A DNA stretch of 64,000 bases from the NCBI RefSeq assembly GCF_905147365.1, contig NC_056413.1:1070501-1134500 (forward strand), read 5' to 3'. This stretch comes from Aricia agestis. Lineage: Eukaryota > Arthropoda > Insecta > Lepidoptera > Lycaenidae. Made by a program: the position numbers and the translations under genes. Shown here one piece after another: positions 10,068-19,589 of the stretch. How positions within the stretch are numbered: the stretch's first letter is position 1; each line of letters starts with the position of its first letter. The notes beneath the pieces were generated by a model that had not been told where the DNA came from, made no database searches, and saw nothing but the letters and a program-made list of their open reading frames with translations.

Positions 10068-10440
10068 GCGCGCAAGGGCAATACCTACCTTTTCTCGAAA
10101 CTTTTCGTCGTATTTTTGAACCTTCGTAATTTAGTTATTATTTTACTTTTTATACTTTAAGAAGTTTGTATCCATATTAATACTACGTGACATTTTAATG
10201 GTTATTTTGCCGCAGTGAAATGATTCTATCTTAGTATTACAATAGATTTGTGAGGATTTTTTAAATTTTTTTTTTCAAATCTCGCTCCTGCCTATCGGCA
10301 TAAAGTTACCACGTACGTCATAAAAAATATTTTTATTTTCAAAAAAAAACTTGCATGATTCGATAGTACTACTACAGGTAAATCGTTCTGCTAGTGTGTG
10401 CGTCGTCTAGTGTGTGTATATTTTTATTTATTGACATTGT
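10068..10440. other. Unassigned AT-rich stretch
   Basis: Continues from the hairpin module with ATACCTACCTTTTCTCGAAA and poly-T runs. No open frame or inverted termini recognised. Confidence 0.3.
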
Positions 10441-10506
10441 GCGATGCAGGAATGTTAGGCTAATTGTGGGTACCGACCCACAATTCGCCTAACATTCCTG
10501 CATCGC
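10441..10506. other. Near-perfect 31-bp stem hairpin
   Basis: Left arm 10441-10471 starts GCGATGCAGGAATGTTAGGC and right arm 10476-10506 ends GCCTAACATTCCTGCATCGC. There is one mismatch in 31 bp and a 4-nt loop. The flanking bases also show weak complementarity. It could be a minimal foldback transposon, or a precursor of small RNA if transcribed; a 4-nt loop is tight for a microRNA. Confidence 0.8.
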
Positions 10507-10823
10507 GCTATCGAAGTTTTCTAAGTGCGTCGGTATATATACGACAGTTGAAATGTATCACGTGGGCTTCGGCCTGACCGAGCATACCACCTTGTTTGGT
10601 CGGAAGATCTTCCTTTGGGGTCGCCACGCCATATTCCTACAACGTAATAACGAAATGGGTTGTGATAAAATTTAGCATAGTAGCTTTCTTTTTTAATTGA
10701 AAGTGTTACCGTAAGATACTGTAATAATAAGGTTAAGCCCTAGCTTTAGTTAATAGCTTGTGATTTTCTGTTGGCCATTTTTAACCCGGCTATTTTATAA
10801 TGCCAAAAAGTGTGACAACACTC

Positions 10824-11488
10824 TTTTTAAGGTTTCGTACCCAAAGGGTAAAAACGGGATCCTATTACTAAGACTTCGTTGTCTGTCCGTCTGTCTGTCC
10901 GTCTGTCTTGTCCGTCTGACTGTTTCCAGGCTGTATCTCAAGAACCGCTATAGCTAAACTTCTGAAATTTTCACAGAGTGTGTATATCTGTTGCTGCTCT
11001 AATAATCAATACTGAAAACAAAATAAAATTAATGTGAAATTTTTCGGCCCTTTTCGCTCTATATCAATAATGGCAAGAGGTAGGCATTTGAATTTTTCAT
11101 ACATTCTTTTGTTGTTACTTCCTATTATTATTATTATCAGCCTACAGTGTCCCACTGCTGGGCAAAGGCCTCCCCTCTCTCTTTCCAAAGTTCACGATCC
11201 TGTGATATTGTTGGCCACTCTTTATCAAACGCATTTAGTTCGTCGCACCACCTTTTCTTGGGTCGGCCTCTGTTACGCTGACCAGTCGGTAGCCACTCAG
11301 AAACTAGACGCAATGTTATATGTTATATTATCTTTTGTTATGTCTGCACTTTAATATTTAATAATAATATTAAAATAAAATAAAAATTTAAGGTGGGCTC
11401 CCATACAAAAAAACACAATTTTTAGCCTATTTTTGCTCTGTATCGGTACGAAACCTTTCGTGCGCGACTCGCACTTGGCCGATTTTAT
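10824..11488 (+). repeat. Interspersed repeat, GTACCCAAAGGGTAAAAACG family, copy 1
   Basis: Begins AAGGTTTCGTACCCAAAGGG, has a CTGTCCGT tract, CCAGGCTGTATCTCAAGAAC and CTCCCATACAAAAAAACACA, and ends CGACTCGCACTTGGCCGATT. The same order is seen at 33739-34164 and 47945-48384. It is split by the RTE fragment at 11114-11330. The class of this repeat is not clear to me. Confidence 0.75.
11137..11310 (-). pseudogene. RTE-type LINE, C-terminal end of ORF, 5' truncated
   Basis: On the minus strand an open frame runs without a break to a TGA at 11137-11139. It reads SEWLPTGQRNRGRPKKRW, then DKEWPTISQDRELWKERGEA, then AFAQQWDTVG and stop. GRP-(K/P)-RW, a tryptophan-rich middle and the terminal QQW are typical of the last ~60 residues of RTE-like LINE proteins; this is recognition from family knowledge, not a search. 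After the stop the tail is a TAATAA run, as RTE elements have. The 9-bp duplication TCTTTTGTT at 11105-11113 and 11331-11339 brackets the insertion, which sits inside another repeat. The frame itself is undamaged, so insertion is fairly recent. Confidence 0.8.
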
Positions 11489-11643
11489 TCTTTGTTGTTT
11501 TAACTGCGTTGGATGAGTGACACTATATCAAGCACAGGATTGACTTTTAAAATGCCCAAATTTTTAATTAATCATAATTATTGTGACATTGTAATAGGGC
11601 AGACACAATATTGTATAGGGATATAATACTATTATAATTTTAA

Positions 11644-11990
11644 CGTGGGAGAGCCATGCTTCGGCACGAATGGGCCGGCTCGACCGGAGAAATACCACGT
11701 TCTCACAGAAAACCGGCGTGAAACAGCGCTTGCGCTGTGTTTCGCCGAGTGAGTGAGTTTACCGGAGGCCCAATCCCCTACCCTATTTCCTTCCCTACCC
11801 TCCCCTATTCCCTCCCCTTCCCATCCCTACCCTCCCCTATTACCCTATTCCCTCTTAAAAGGCCGGCAACGCACCCTCAGCTCTTCTGATGCTGCGAGTG
11901 TCCATGGGCGACGGAAGTTGCTTTCCATCAGGTGACCCGTTTGCTCGTTTGCCCCCTTATTTCATAAAAAAAATAAAAAAAAAAATAATA
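11644..11990 (+). mobile_element. Abundant poly-A retroposon, copy 3
   Basis: Starts CGTGGGAGAGCCATGCTTCG and ends CCCCTTATTTCATAAAAAAA with a long A-rich tail. It has the central CCCTACCCTATTTCC-type minisatellite. Confidence 0.9.
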
Positions 11991-12046
11991 ATAATCTACC
12001 ATCGTTCACAACAGTATCAAATTACACAAATGATATTAAAGCTGAT

Positions 12047-12515
12047 CGCACATCGCACATTTGTCAGCATCGTACGCGTCGAACGCACCGCATAGTACAC
12101 GAAGTGCGGCGCGTACGGTGCTGACGAATTTATTCATTATTTTGAAATAAGGGGGCAAACGAGCAAACGGGTCACCTGATGGAAAGAAACTTTCGTCGCC
12201 CATGGACACTCGCAGCATCAGAATAGGGTAATAGGGGAGGGTAGGGAAGGGAATAGGGGAGGGCAGGGAAGGAATAGGAGAGGGTAGGGAAGGGAAAAGG
12301 GAAAGGGGATTAGGCCTCCGGTAAACTCACTCACTCGGCGAAAAACAGCGCGAGCGCTGTTTCACGCCGGTTTTCTAGTAGTATTTCTCCGGTCGAGACG
12401 GCCCATTCGTGCCGAAGCAATGGCTCTCCCACGGAATGTGCGAGGTTTCACATCATTTCATACAACAAATTCTAAAATGCGGCGCGTTCGGCGTGCGTGA
12501 TGATAAATGTGCCTT
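12047..12515. mobile_element. Diverged MITE split by a retroposon
   Basis: GCACATTTGTCAGCATCGTA plus CGCGTCGAACGCACCGCA on the left, and GCGGCGCGTTCGGCGTGCGT plus GATGATAAATGTGC on the right, are diverged inverted repeats. The retroposon copy at 12139-12433 lies between them. Confidence 0.5.
12139..12433 (-). mobile_element. Abundant poly-A retroposon, copy 4
   Basis: Reverse orientation, from TTTGAAATAAGGGGGCAAAC to GGCTCTCCCACG. The part between the two halves of the minisatellite is shorter than in other copies. It lies within the inverted-repeat element 12047-12515, so it is younger than that element. Confidence 0.85.
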
Positions 12516-12774
12516 AGCGTGATATCGACAGATTACCGGTAACTGTTTAATTAAAAGAATCGTTTCATATCCTCCGAGTACTCAATTCACATAAAATTAA
12601 TTAACAGTTGATGTTGAGTGTCGACATAAGATACTTACTTGCAATCTTACACTACTTCAATGTTTAAGTGGTAGATATTTCTGCGCTCTCTTAGAAATTA
12701 TTTATCATTTTATTTCATTTAGTCTGAATGTAAACAAAGGTCATAGGTGGTTACGGTGTTATTATGTATTTTAA

Positions 12775-12985
12775 CGCCTCCATGGTCCAATGGCTTAGAG
12801 CGTTGCCCGTGGGTTCGATTCCCGTGTTAGAAACATGTTATTTCCAAGTTTGGTTAGGACAAGATGGTCGTCGCATGGGCATGTAAAAAGTCGGTCCTGC
12901 GCCTGATCTCTCGCCAGTCGTGTCGGTCTTCCGTCCCACTGGGTTATGAAAGAAAAAGGAATAGAGAGTGCTCTTGTATACTGGT
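12775..12985 (+). mobile_element. tRNA-derived SINE, CATGGTCCA family, copy 1
   Basis: The head CGCCTCCATGGTCCAATGGC then TTAGAGCG (A-box like) and GTGGGTTCGATTCCCGTG (B-box) are tRNA-derived. The body is ACATGTTATTTCCAAGTTTG, AAAAAGTCGGTCCTGCG and CGTCCCACTGGGTTATGA. It is shorter than the copies at 53622 and 54332, and the spacing between boxes is too short for a functional tRNA. Confidence 0.8.
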
Positions 12986-13203
12986 GAGGAAGTTATTATT
13001 AAAATTATGTATCGTGAATTGCCATGCTTACACGCAAGATGTATTGTGGCATATTTATTTTGTATATTTTTTTGGTTAACCAAATGTTTAAAATTGTAAT
13101 AGAGTATAAACATGGTTTGTGTGGCGTCCTATAATTACTCCCTTGTTGAACATGAAAACTGATTATAAGGACGACTATACATAGATGTCATCTATGTATA
13201 GTC

Positions 13204-13204
<1 letters not shown>

Positions 13205-13284
<80 letters not shown>
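13205..13284. repeat. (TA)n microsatellite, ~80 bp
   Basis: Pure alternating TA. It explains the apparent IYIYIY open frames on both strands. Confidence 0.95.
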
Positions 13285-13291
<7 letters not shown>

Positions 13292-13607
13292 TACCTGGCA
13301 CAATATTCTGAGTTTTCTAATCATGTCATATTTTACTCTTTCTATAAATAAAACATCGATTAAATTGAACCAAACATAATACACGAAAGTAAATAAAGTT
13401 TTCAATTAGTCCTTTTGATTCAAAGGAATAAAATTAAAAGCTCGAGTCGCAGCTTAAGAATATACACTCTAATATCGGAACTAGGCCGGGCCACCTCAGG
13501 GTATAACCTATATGCACTGCCCCCGTTAGCGCGTAATGAAATCTAAATACTTGCGAATATTGTATTCCTGGTGTATTGTGGTTTAAAGAACTTCCGAGTT
13601 TTAGATA

Positions 13608-14083
13608 AAGATAATATAATCATAATATCTATGGACACTTCACACTACGTCAGTCTGGTCCCGTGGTAAGTACCTAAAAGACTTGTGTTACAGGACTACG
13701 GAAATATATTTAATATTTTTATACTATACACTAGCTATTTGACCGAGCTTTGCTCGGTATTCGATAAAACACGAATAAAATAACATTTTCTAAAAATGAT
13801 TCCTAGCTAGATCGATTTATCGTCCCCGAAACCCCCTATATACTAAATTTCATGAAAATCGTTGGAGCCGATTCCGAGATTTTAATTATATATTTATATA
13901 TATACAAGAATTGCTCGTTTAAAGATATAAGATATATCTAAGATTTTTATTATATCATACACATATTTAATATCCATGACCCAGGAACTTTTTTGAAAAC
14001 TTTTTGTTCCGTCGGCGGGATTCAAACCCGCGACCCCCGGCTTTTGCTACCAACAGCCCACCAACTGAGTCACAGAGGTCGTC
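13608..14083 (-). mobile_element. tRNA-derived SINE, GTGGCTCAGTGG family, copy 1, split by a Helitron
   Basis: The tRNA-like head lies at the right end on the minus strand (GACGACCTCTGTGACTCAGT, then the B-box complement GGGATTCAAACCCGCGACCC). The body passes through AGGAACTTTTTTG and the tail is near ATATCTATGGAC. The 202-bp Helitron at 13731-13932 sits in the body; removing it restores the sequence seen in the uninterrupted copies. Confidence 0.85.
13731..13932 (-). mobile_element. Non-autonomous Helitron, complete, 202 bp
   Basis: On the minus strand it begins TCTTATATCTTTAAACGAGC and ends with the hairpin ACCGAGC-AAA-GCTCGGT, then CAAATAGCTAG. It lies exactly between an A and a T of the host SINE with no target duplication, all hallmarks of Helitrons. 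No Rep/helicase is encoded, so it must have been moved in trans. Confidence 0.85.
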
Positions 14084-15160
14084 AAAAAATGGATTGATAT
14101 TTTTGAAATAGTAAGTTTAACTAAGACAGAGTTTGTTTAAATTTTCTAAATATTTATATTTGAGAAGAGCAATCAAATTAAACTTGTATCATTTAAATTT
14201 ATAATAATAATTAATTCCAATAAAAACGTACTTGTATTTTCCTAGTCTAATGCAAGGCAACTCACAAAAAAAGTTAAGAGATAATTTTTTGCTCGACTCG
14301 GTAAGATCACTGCTATACTTATATACCTACATGACAATTTTGAATATAATGGAAAGAGTTGTCTTGATTTGTGAATTCTGTAAACATTTTTTGCTATTAC
14401 CTGCAGAAGCTAATAAAATAAAGGCACGAGTCAAATCATTCAACAGTGTTACAGACCGACAAGGCTTTAAGTGAACGTGGGGGCGGTAAAGGAGAACTGT
14501 CAATAATAGCGTTTTTGTATGGTGGCGGCGTCAGTTCCTTTTTTCGCCACGTTCATTTAAAGCTTTGTCGAGCTATACAGACATCATATTACATTAATTG
14601 GCAACGGTTATCGTTTTACATTAGTTCCTATCGATCCTATCTGTACCTGTATCCTATCTGTCCTCAATAAAAAATCCCACAGTTTCAACAGAAACAGAAA
14701 GAATAAAATTATCTTTTATATCCGGGGGACCTGTAAACAAGTGTTTACAAAAGTTTCGTCCTTTGTATTCATTCTGTCGAGTTAACGCTCATTTCGGAGC
14801 ATAAGGTGGGGTTTGCTGTTTTATTTTCAGCTCAATGGCCGCTACGTGCGAACGTCCGTGTTTGCGCTGCTGATTGGCGAAACTTTCAGTCCGATTTGAA
14901 TGGCAAATGTGTTTTTAATTGTGATTCCGTTTGTCTTACCGAGAATTGCTTCATGAAGTTTTGTTTGTCTAATGTACAGTTTAAACTTTGCAAAATGTAT
15001 TTAGTTATTTTTTTCTATTTATCTAATTCTAATAGTAACTGCAGTTCGCTGATATAATGAAGGTTAAACACATTCGTTGTCACACTGTGTATATTCGGAG
15101 CAACGCCATACTATTATAGGCATATTAGGTGAGTGTGGGCTTACATTATTAGGTTATGCC
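14084..15160. other. Unassigned stretch
   Basis: AT-rich sequence with short open frames (up to 83 codons) lacking recognisable domains. GACCGACAAGGCTTTAAGTG (14454) and CGTTCATTTAAAGCTTTGTC (14551) form a diverged inverted pair about 100 bp apart, which may be a small foldback. Confidence 0.3.
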
Positions 15161-15164
15161 AAGT

Positions 15165-15418
15165 CAATCTTCAATCCATATATATAAAACTCAAAGGTGA
15201 GTGACATGACATTTACATAGTGATCTATCAACGCACAGCCCAAACCACTGGACGGATCGGGCTGAAATTTGGCATGCAGGTAGAGGTAGATGATGAGGCA
15301 TCCGCTAGGAAAGGATTTTGATAAATTCCAACCCCAAAGGGTTCAAATAGGGGATGAAAGTTTGTATATATTAATACTTCTTAACACGAGCGAAGCCGCG
15401 GGCAAAAGCTCGTCTTAT
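15165..15418 (+). mobile_element. Helitron-like repeat, GCGAAGCCGCGGGCAAAAGC family, copy 1
   Basis: Runs from ATATATAAAACTCAAAGGTG through CGCACAGCCCAAACCACTGG and CAAATAGGGGATGAAAG to GCGAAGCCGCGGGCAAAAGC. A reverse copy is at 48992-49226. The GC-rich 3' end resembles the terminus of the other Helitron-like families, but no clean CTAG end is left. Confidence 0.6.
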
Positions 15419-15420
15419 AT

Positions 15421-15620
15421 ACGAGCCATATTTATCAAAAGTTGAGATCTCAAGATCCTACAGGAAATAGGACCTTCTGTTTTTGACTGTAATTTGCTCT
15501 GGTTTTGTTAATATTAATACTGTAAAAAATCAACAAAACCCGAGCAAATTACAGTCAAAAACAGTAGCTCCTATTTCGTATAGGATAATTAAATCTTGAT
15601 TTTTGATAAATATGGCTCGA
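15421..15620. mobile_element. Foldback MITE with ~95 bp arms
   Basis: Left arm 15422-15515 (CGAGCCATATTTATCAAAA ... TTTTTGACTGTAATTTGCTC) and right arm 15526-15620 are inverted repeats with moderate divergence and only ~10 bp between them. Non-coding. Confidence 0.8.
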
Positions 15621-16900
15621 ACGTCATTATCACAGTTACTCCCACAAGCACAAGGTAACAATATAAATTCATGTCCATGCTAACAAGCATACCGTATAAC
15701 CCAAGAGCTAGTGACAGCCAGACTTTAGTTATTTTACAAAAGCTGGAAGTTTTCATGTACGGTACTTACTTGCTGTATACACATACTTAAACTTACTTAA
15801 AATATTATACTGGTAGTGAGAAGCAAGTGTTCAAAACGTCCCGCAGTAAAGAACGAGATTTTTACAGTTATCCCGAATAAAATAGGATAAAAAAACGAGC
15901 TTAAATATCTATCGAAGATCAGGTAGACCTTCAGAACTGGATACCTCCTAAAGTAACCGCGACCGAAACTCCATAGTTGCTGGTCGTTCTTACCTCTATT
16001 GGAATCATAAACATGTAAACTTTCAGCTTTTACAAAATGACGAATCTGGCTGTTGCTGGCTCTTGGGTTAGTAGTATACTCCATCGATGCATGTCGCGCG
16101 TGACGGCGCAAAATGGCGGCGGAATTAGCGGCTAATGAGGCCCGAGTTTGTTTTGTTTTGTGTCCCTTCACTTTCAACCCTCCATGGTATGAATTTTCAA
16201 CCTACATTAAAATAAAACCATGATACAAGCTTCGTATTCGTACAACATACTTTCATAGTTTCGAGTACAGTTTTATAATAATCTTAAATCCCACTTTAAC
16301 TGCTAAAACCGCACATGTAGATTAGTTTTTTTATTAAGTTTCTATCATAACTAAATGAATCGATGAACTTTGTATCCTAACATATACATTTCCTGGACTT
16401 CCACGTATACTTCAAGACCAAAGCCAAGGCAAATAGGTTTATCCTTTCTCTAGTTTTAGTGAGACTTTTAAAAATAATTTCTATTTAAATACATCCATAT
16501 TATAATGAGCCGAGCTGTGTTTATAAATCATCAATGAGCTCTGTAGTAATGCGATGGATCGAAACAATAGATGTTTTTGTTTTATCGATTTCAAATAAAT
16601 CACAAAAAATTCAGAGGTGAAAATATAACATCAGACACTCTCTGCAAAATTTAAGAAATGCTAGGAAAAGAACGTCTGCTTAATGTCATCTATAGCACGA
16701 ATATTGATATCGCATCGTGCAGATAACATTTTGATCCTTATCATTGTAGCATACGGCTGAAAATAGCTCTGTGCATCGTAAAATTGACGTAACAGCAATA
16801 AAATCGAATTGAGGTACAGAATTTAATCTAGCAAACTGCCTTCGGCGCGATACTGATTTGTTTATAAGAGAGATTTTACTACACATATTACTGTAGCATG
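15621..16900. other. Unassigned stretch with a 126-codon minus-strand open frame
   Basis: The longest open frame outside the LINE (15797-16177, minus) has no recognisable domain. Its first third, over the GC-rich patch 16080-16180, is basic (HKTKQTRASLAANSAAILRR) and could be a decayed exon. A Helitron-like scrap (CATTTCCTGGACTTCCACGT) is at 16388-16407. I do not call a gene. Confidence 0.25.
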
Positions 16901-16904
16901 CATG

Positions 16905-17249
16905 TGTGGGAGAGTAATGATTCGGCACGAATGGGCCGGCTCGACCGGAGAAATACCACGTTCTCACAGAAAACCGGCGTGAAACAGCGCTTGCGCTGTG
17001 TTTCGCCGAGTGAGTGAGTTTACCGGAGGCCCAATCCCCTACCCTATTCCCTTCCCTACCCTCCCCTATTCCTTTCCCTACCCTCCCCTATTCCTTTCCC
17101 TTCCCTATCCTCCTCTATTACCCTATTCCCTCTTAGAAGGCCGGCAACGCACCTGCAGCTCTTCTGATGCTGCGAGTGTCCATGGGCGACGGAAGTTGCT
17201 TTCCATCAGGTGACCCGTTTGCTCGTTTGCCCCCTTATTTCATTAAAAA
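16905..17249 (+). mobile_element. Abundant poly-A retroposon, copy 5
   Basis: Starts GTGGGAGAGTAATGATTCGG and ends CCCCTTATTTCATTAAAAAA. It lies directly upstream of the LINE relic. Confidence 0.9.
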
Positions 17250-17321
17250 AATATTGTGCAATTTTATTTTCAATTTTTGTCATCTTCTTTCATTCAACTT
17301 TCGTTTCGGCGCATTTAATAA

Positions 17322-18933
17322 TTGAATGCGTCAACGAACGTCACGCCAACATTGTTATACACGTCATTTGTTATACACGGTGTGTCAGAGGATGAAGTTA
17401 ACCGACTCTTACTTAATCTCAAAGAGGACTCAGGACCAGGATGGGATGGCATCCCGATAAAGGCATTAAAAAGCATAACCGAAACTATTGTTCCTCCTAA
17501 TGTTTGGAAGATGGTGTGTTTCCTGGGGTTTTTAAGAAGTCTGTGATTGTCCCCATTCACAAGGATGGCAAAAGGGACTGTCTTTTTAAGAAGTCTGTGA
17601 TTGTCCCCATTCACAAGGATGGCAAAAGGGACTGTATTGGCAATTATCGCCCAATATCAATTCTTTCACTACTGTCAAAGATTTTTGAAAAAATTATTAA
17701 CACTAGATTGGTAGCCTACTTGGAGAAAAATAACTTGCTCTCTAATAACCAATTTGGTTTCAGACGCAAAAAATCAGCCGAGGAAGCTGTAAATTTATTT
17801 GTTACATTTGTTGCTGGTAAATTAGACAGTGGTGAAAAATGTCTAACAATCTTCCTAGATTTAGCGAAGGCATTTGATACAGTCCCTTTTGCTAAACTTC
17901 TAAATACCCTGGAGAGGCTTGGTTTACGAGGAAATCAACTGTCCCTTATAGCTGACTACCTCACAAACCGTACACAGTGTACTAAGATTGGTAGCACTAT
18001 AAGCTCAGACTTACCAGTAACATGCGGAATCCCACAAGGAAGTGTACTGGGACCTACCTTGTTTCTCTGCAACATTAATAACTTGTGTAAATTAAGATTA
18101 CCAAACTGTATGATTACATGCTATGCCGATGATACTGCATAGACTTTTTATGGTAAAACATGGACTGATGTGTACAATACGGCACAATTTGGGTTAGACA
18201 TGGTTGGAAGATGGCTTGCAAATCACCACTTAACTCTTAATTCGTCAAAAACGAAATTAATTCCATTTGGTATAAAAAAAATCCTCGCTGCAGCAAGAGC
18301 ATAACTATTTTAAGCTTATAGTCCATAATTGTGTTCCCCAATCTCATTCACCGTGTGACTGTAGCCAAATCGAAAGGACAGAAAGTATAAGATACTTGGG
18401 TATGATTATAGATCACAAAATGAATTTTGCTGAACACATAAATAAATTGGCTATCGAAATTCGTCGTTTTACTTACGTATTTAAGCGCCTCCGTTATGTA
18501 GCCAATAATAATTTGTTTAGATATGTGTATACAAGTCTCTGCCAATCTATAATAACGTATGGTATCACCGCATGGGGTGGTGCACCCAAAAGTCTCATGA
18601 TAAATGTTGAAAGGGCGCAAAGGCTAATTCTAAAAATTTCCTTTTTCAACCCAATTCTAACTCCCACTAAAGAACTGATGTCCTTACAGTTCGGCAACTC
18701 TTTGTGCTCTCTACTCCATCATGTGTATACATAAGAATACTCCCTATGACCAGCATAATCCTGTACTTTCTGAAAGAAGGCATTATCGAATTTGTAATGT
18801 CCCATCAACTAACACATACTTTGCACGAAGAAATTCCTCTTATATAGGTAGAAAACTATATAATATAGCAAATAAGAAATATAATATATATCCTTTATCT
18901 TGCAACAAAGTTAAATACATATTAGTAAAGTAG
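17322..18933 (+). pseudogene. Jockey/CR1-type non-LTR retrotransposon reverse transcriptase, decayed
   Basis: This is the C-terminal two thirds of a LINE ORF2 reverse transcriptase. Visible motifs in order: SGPGWDGIPIKALKS upstream of the RT, NYRPISILSLLSKIFEKII, NQFGFRRKKSAEEAV, FLDLAKAFDTV (palm aspartate), GIPQGSVLGPTLF and the catalytic YADDTA at about 18121-18138. The thumb follows (RYLGMIIDHKMNFAEHI, YGITAWGG). Lesions: a small deletion and frame change near 17500, an in-frame 54-bp tandem duplication (17529-17582 and 17583-17636), a TAG right after YADDTA, a frameshift near 18290 and another near 18725. The endonuclease domain is missing, so it is 5' truncated. It cannot make an active enzyme. 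The clade is inferred from motif style. Confidence 0.9.
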
Positions 18934-19025
18934 CTAAAATCGTTAAACTATGATGAGACCGAGAATCTCTTGGTAAGGACAGAGTAGGACTATTGGTATT
19001 GTAACTGCAATTTCAGCTATCTTTG

Positions 19026-19078
19026 CACCCTAGCAGTAGTATAACTGATCCCAAGACTTCTGTCGTAGGGCTAGGGTG
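19026..19078 (+). other. Structured RNA motif, hairpin 1
   Basis: The arms CACCCTAGC (19026-19034) and GCTAGGGTG (19070-19078) pair over 9 bp. The loop holds AACTGATCCCAAGAC and TCGTAGGGCT. A second copy downstream keeps the loop and the pairing. Confidence 0.6.
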
Positions 19079-19168
19079 TTGTAGCATTTGGCATACTTCT
19101 TGTACATCAAAGACGACAAACTTTCACTTTGTCACAATGCCGTATTTAATTATTAGTCCCTACCAGTG

Positions 19169-19226
19169 CACCCCAGCAGTTTTTTTTTTCAACTGATCCC
19201 AAGACATTATTCGTAGGGCTGGGGTG
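19169..19226 (+). other. Structured RNA motif, hairpin 2
   Basis: The arms CACCCCAGC (19169-19177) and GCTGGGGTG (19218-19226) pair over 9 bp. The loop again holds AACTGATCCCAAGAC (19191-19205) and TCGTAGGGCT (19211-19220), with the same 20-nt offset as in hairpin 1. Relative to hairpin 1 a T-A pair became C-G. Confidence 0.6.
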
Positions 19227-19270
19227 TAGGGAGTTAACTTAATACATATACTGAATAATAATAAAATAAT

Positions 19271-19271
<1 letters not shown>

Positions 19272-19316
<45 letters not shown>

Positions 19317-19340
19317 ACACACACACGCACACACACACAA
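19272..19340. repeat. (CA)n microsatellite
   Basis: Nearly pure ACACAC with two interruptions, within the probable LINE 3' UTR. Confidence 0.95.
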
Positions 19341-19589
19341 TTTATGATTAGATATCATTAGAAGATGCTTTCACAACTAGTGACTTACCTCTTAAATATA
19401 AATGATGTTAGACACGATTCAATAATACCTTCTGAGGGGGGGGCCTGGTGACCCTTTAACACAGGGCAACCTAGTTAGGGCACCAGTCTCCTACTATAAT
19501 TTTTAACTAAGCATCATAATGATTGTATATGTGTTTTTTGTATTGTGGGAGAAATTAATAAAGATTTTTGAATTGTCATTTTTGTTCAG

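Larger units (their letters stand above)
18934..19575 (+). other. Probable 3' UTR of the LINE relic
   Basis: Follows the stop codon of the reverse transcriptase relic and ends with AATTAATAAAGATTTTTGAA, which contains an AATAAA signal at 19557-19562. It includes two related hairpins (19026-19078 and 19169-19226) and a CA microsatellite. The 3' end is set by the polyadenylation signal only. Confidence 0.6.

Noticed and set aside
10760..10957. Open frame with repeated CLSVCL
   Set aside because: It comes from the CTGTCTGTCCGT tract of an interspersed repeat.
11753..11935. Recurrent open frames with SVHGRRKLLSIR or GDGSCFPSGDPFARLPP peptides (also at 4412, 11889, 12036, 16998, 24792, 26091, 28572, 31650, 63735)
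   Set aside because: All are translations of the abundant poly-A retroposon in various frames. Frames are not conserved between copies and the minisatellite disrupts them.
13175..13405. Open frames rich in IYIYIY on both strands
   Set aside because: They are translations of the (TA)n microsatellite.
15797..16177. 126-codon minus-strand open frame as a gene
   Set aside because: Only its N-terminal third looks protein-like. There is no domain, and the rest is AT-driven. Kept as an unassigned stretch.
17315..17614. 99-codon minus-strand frame over the LINE
   Set aside because: It is a shadow of the plus-strand reverse transcriptase relic. Its internal peptide repeat comes from the 54-bp duplication.
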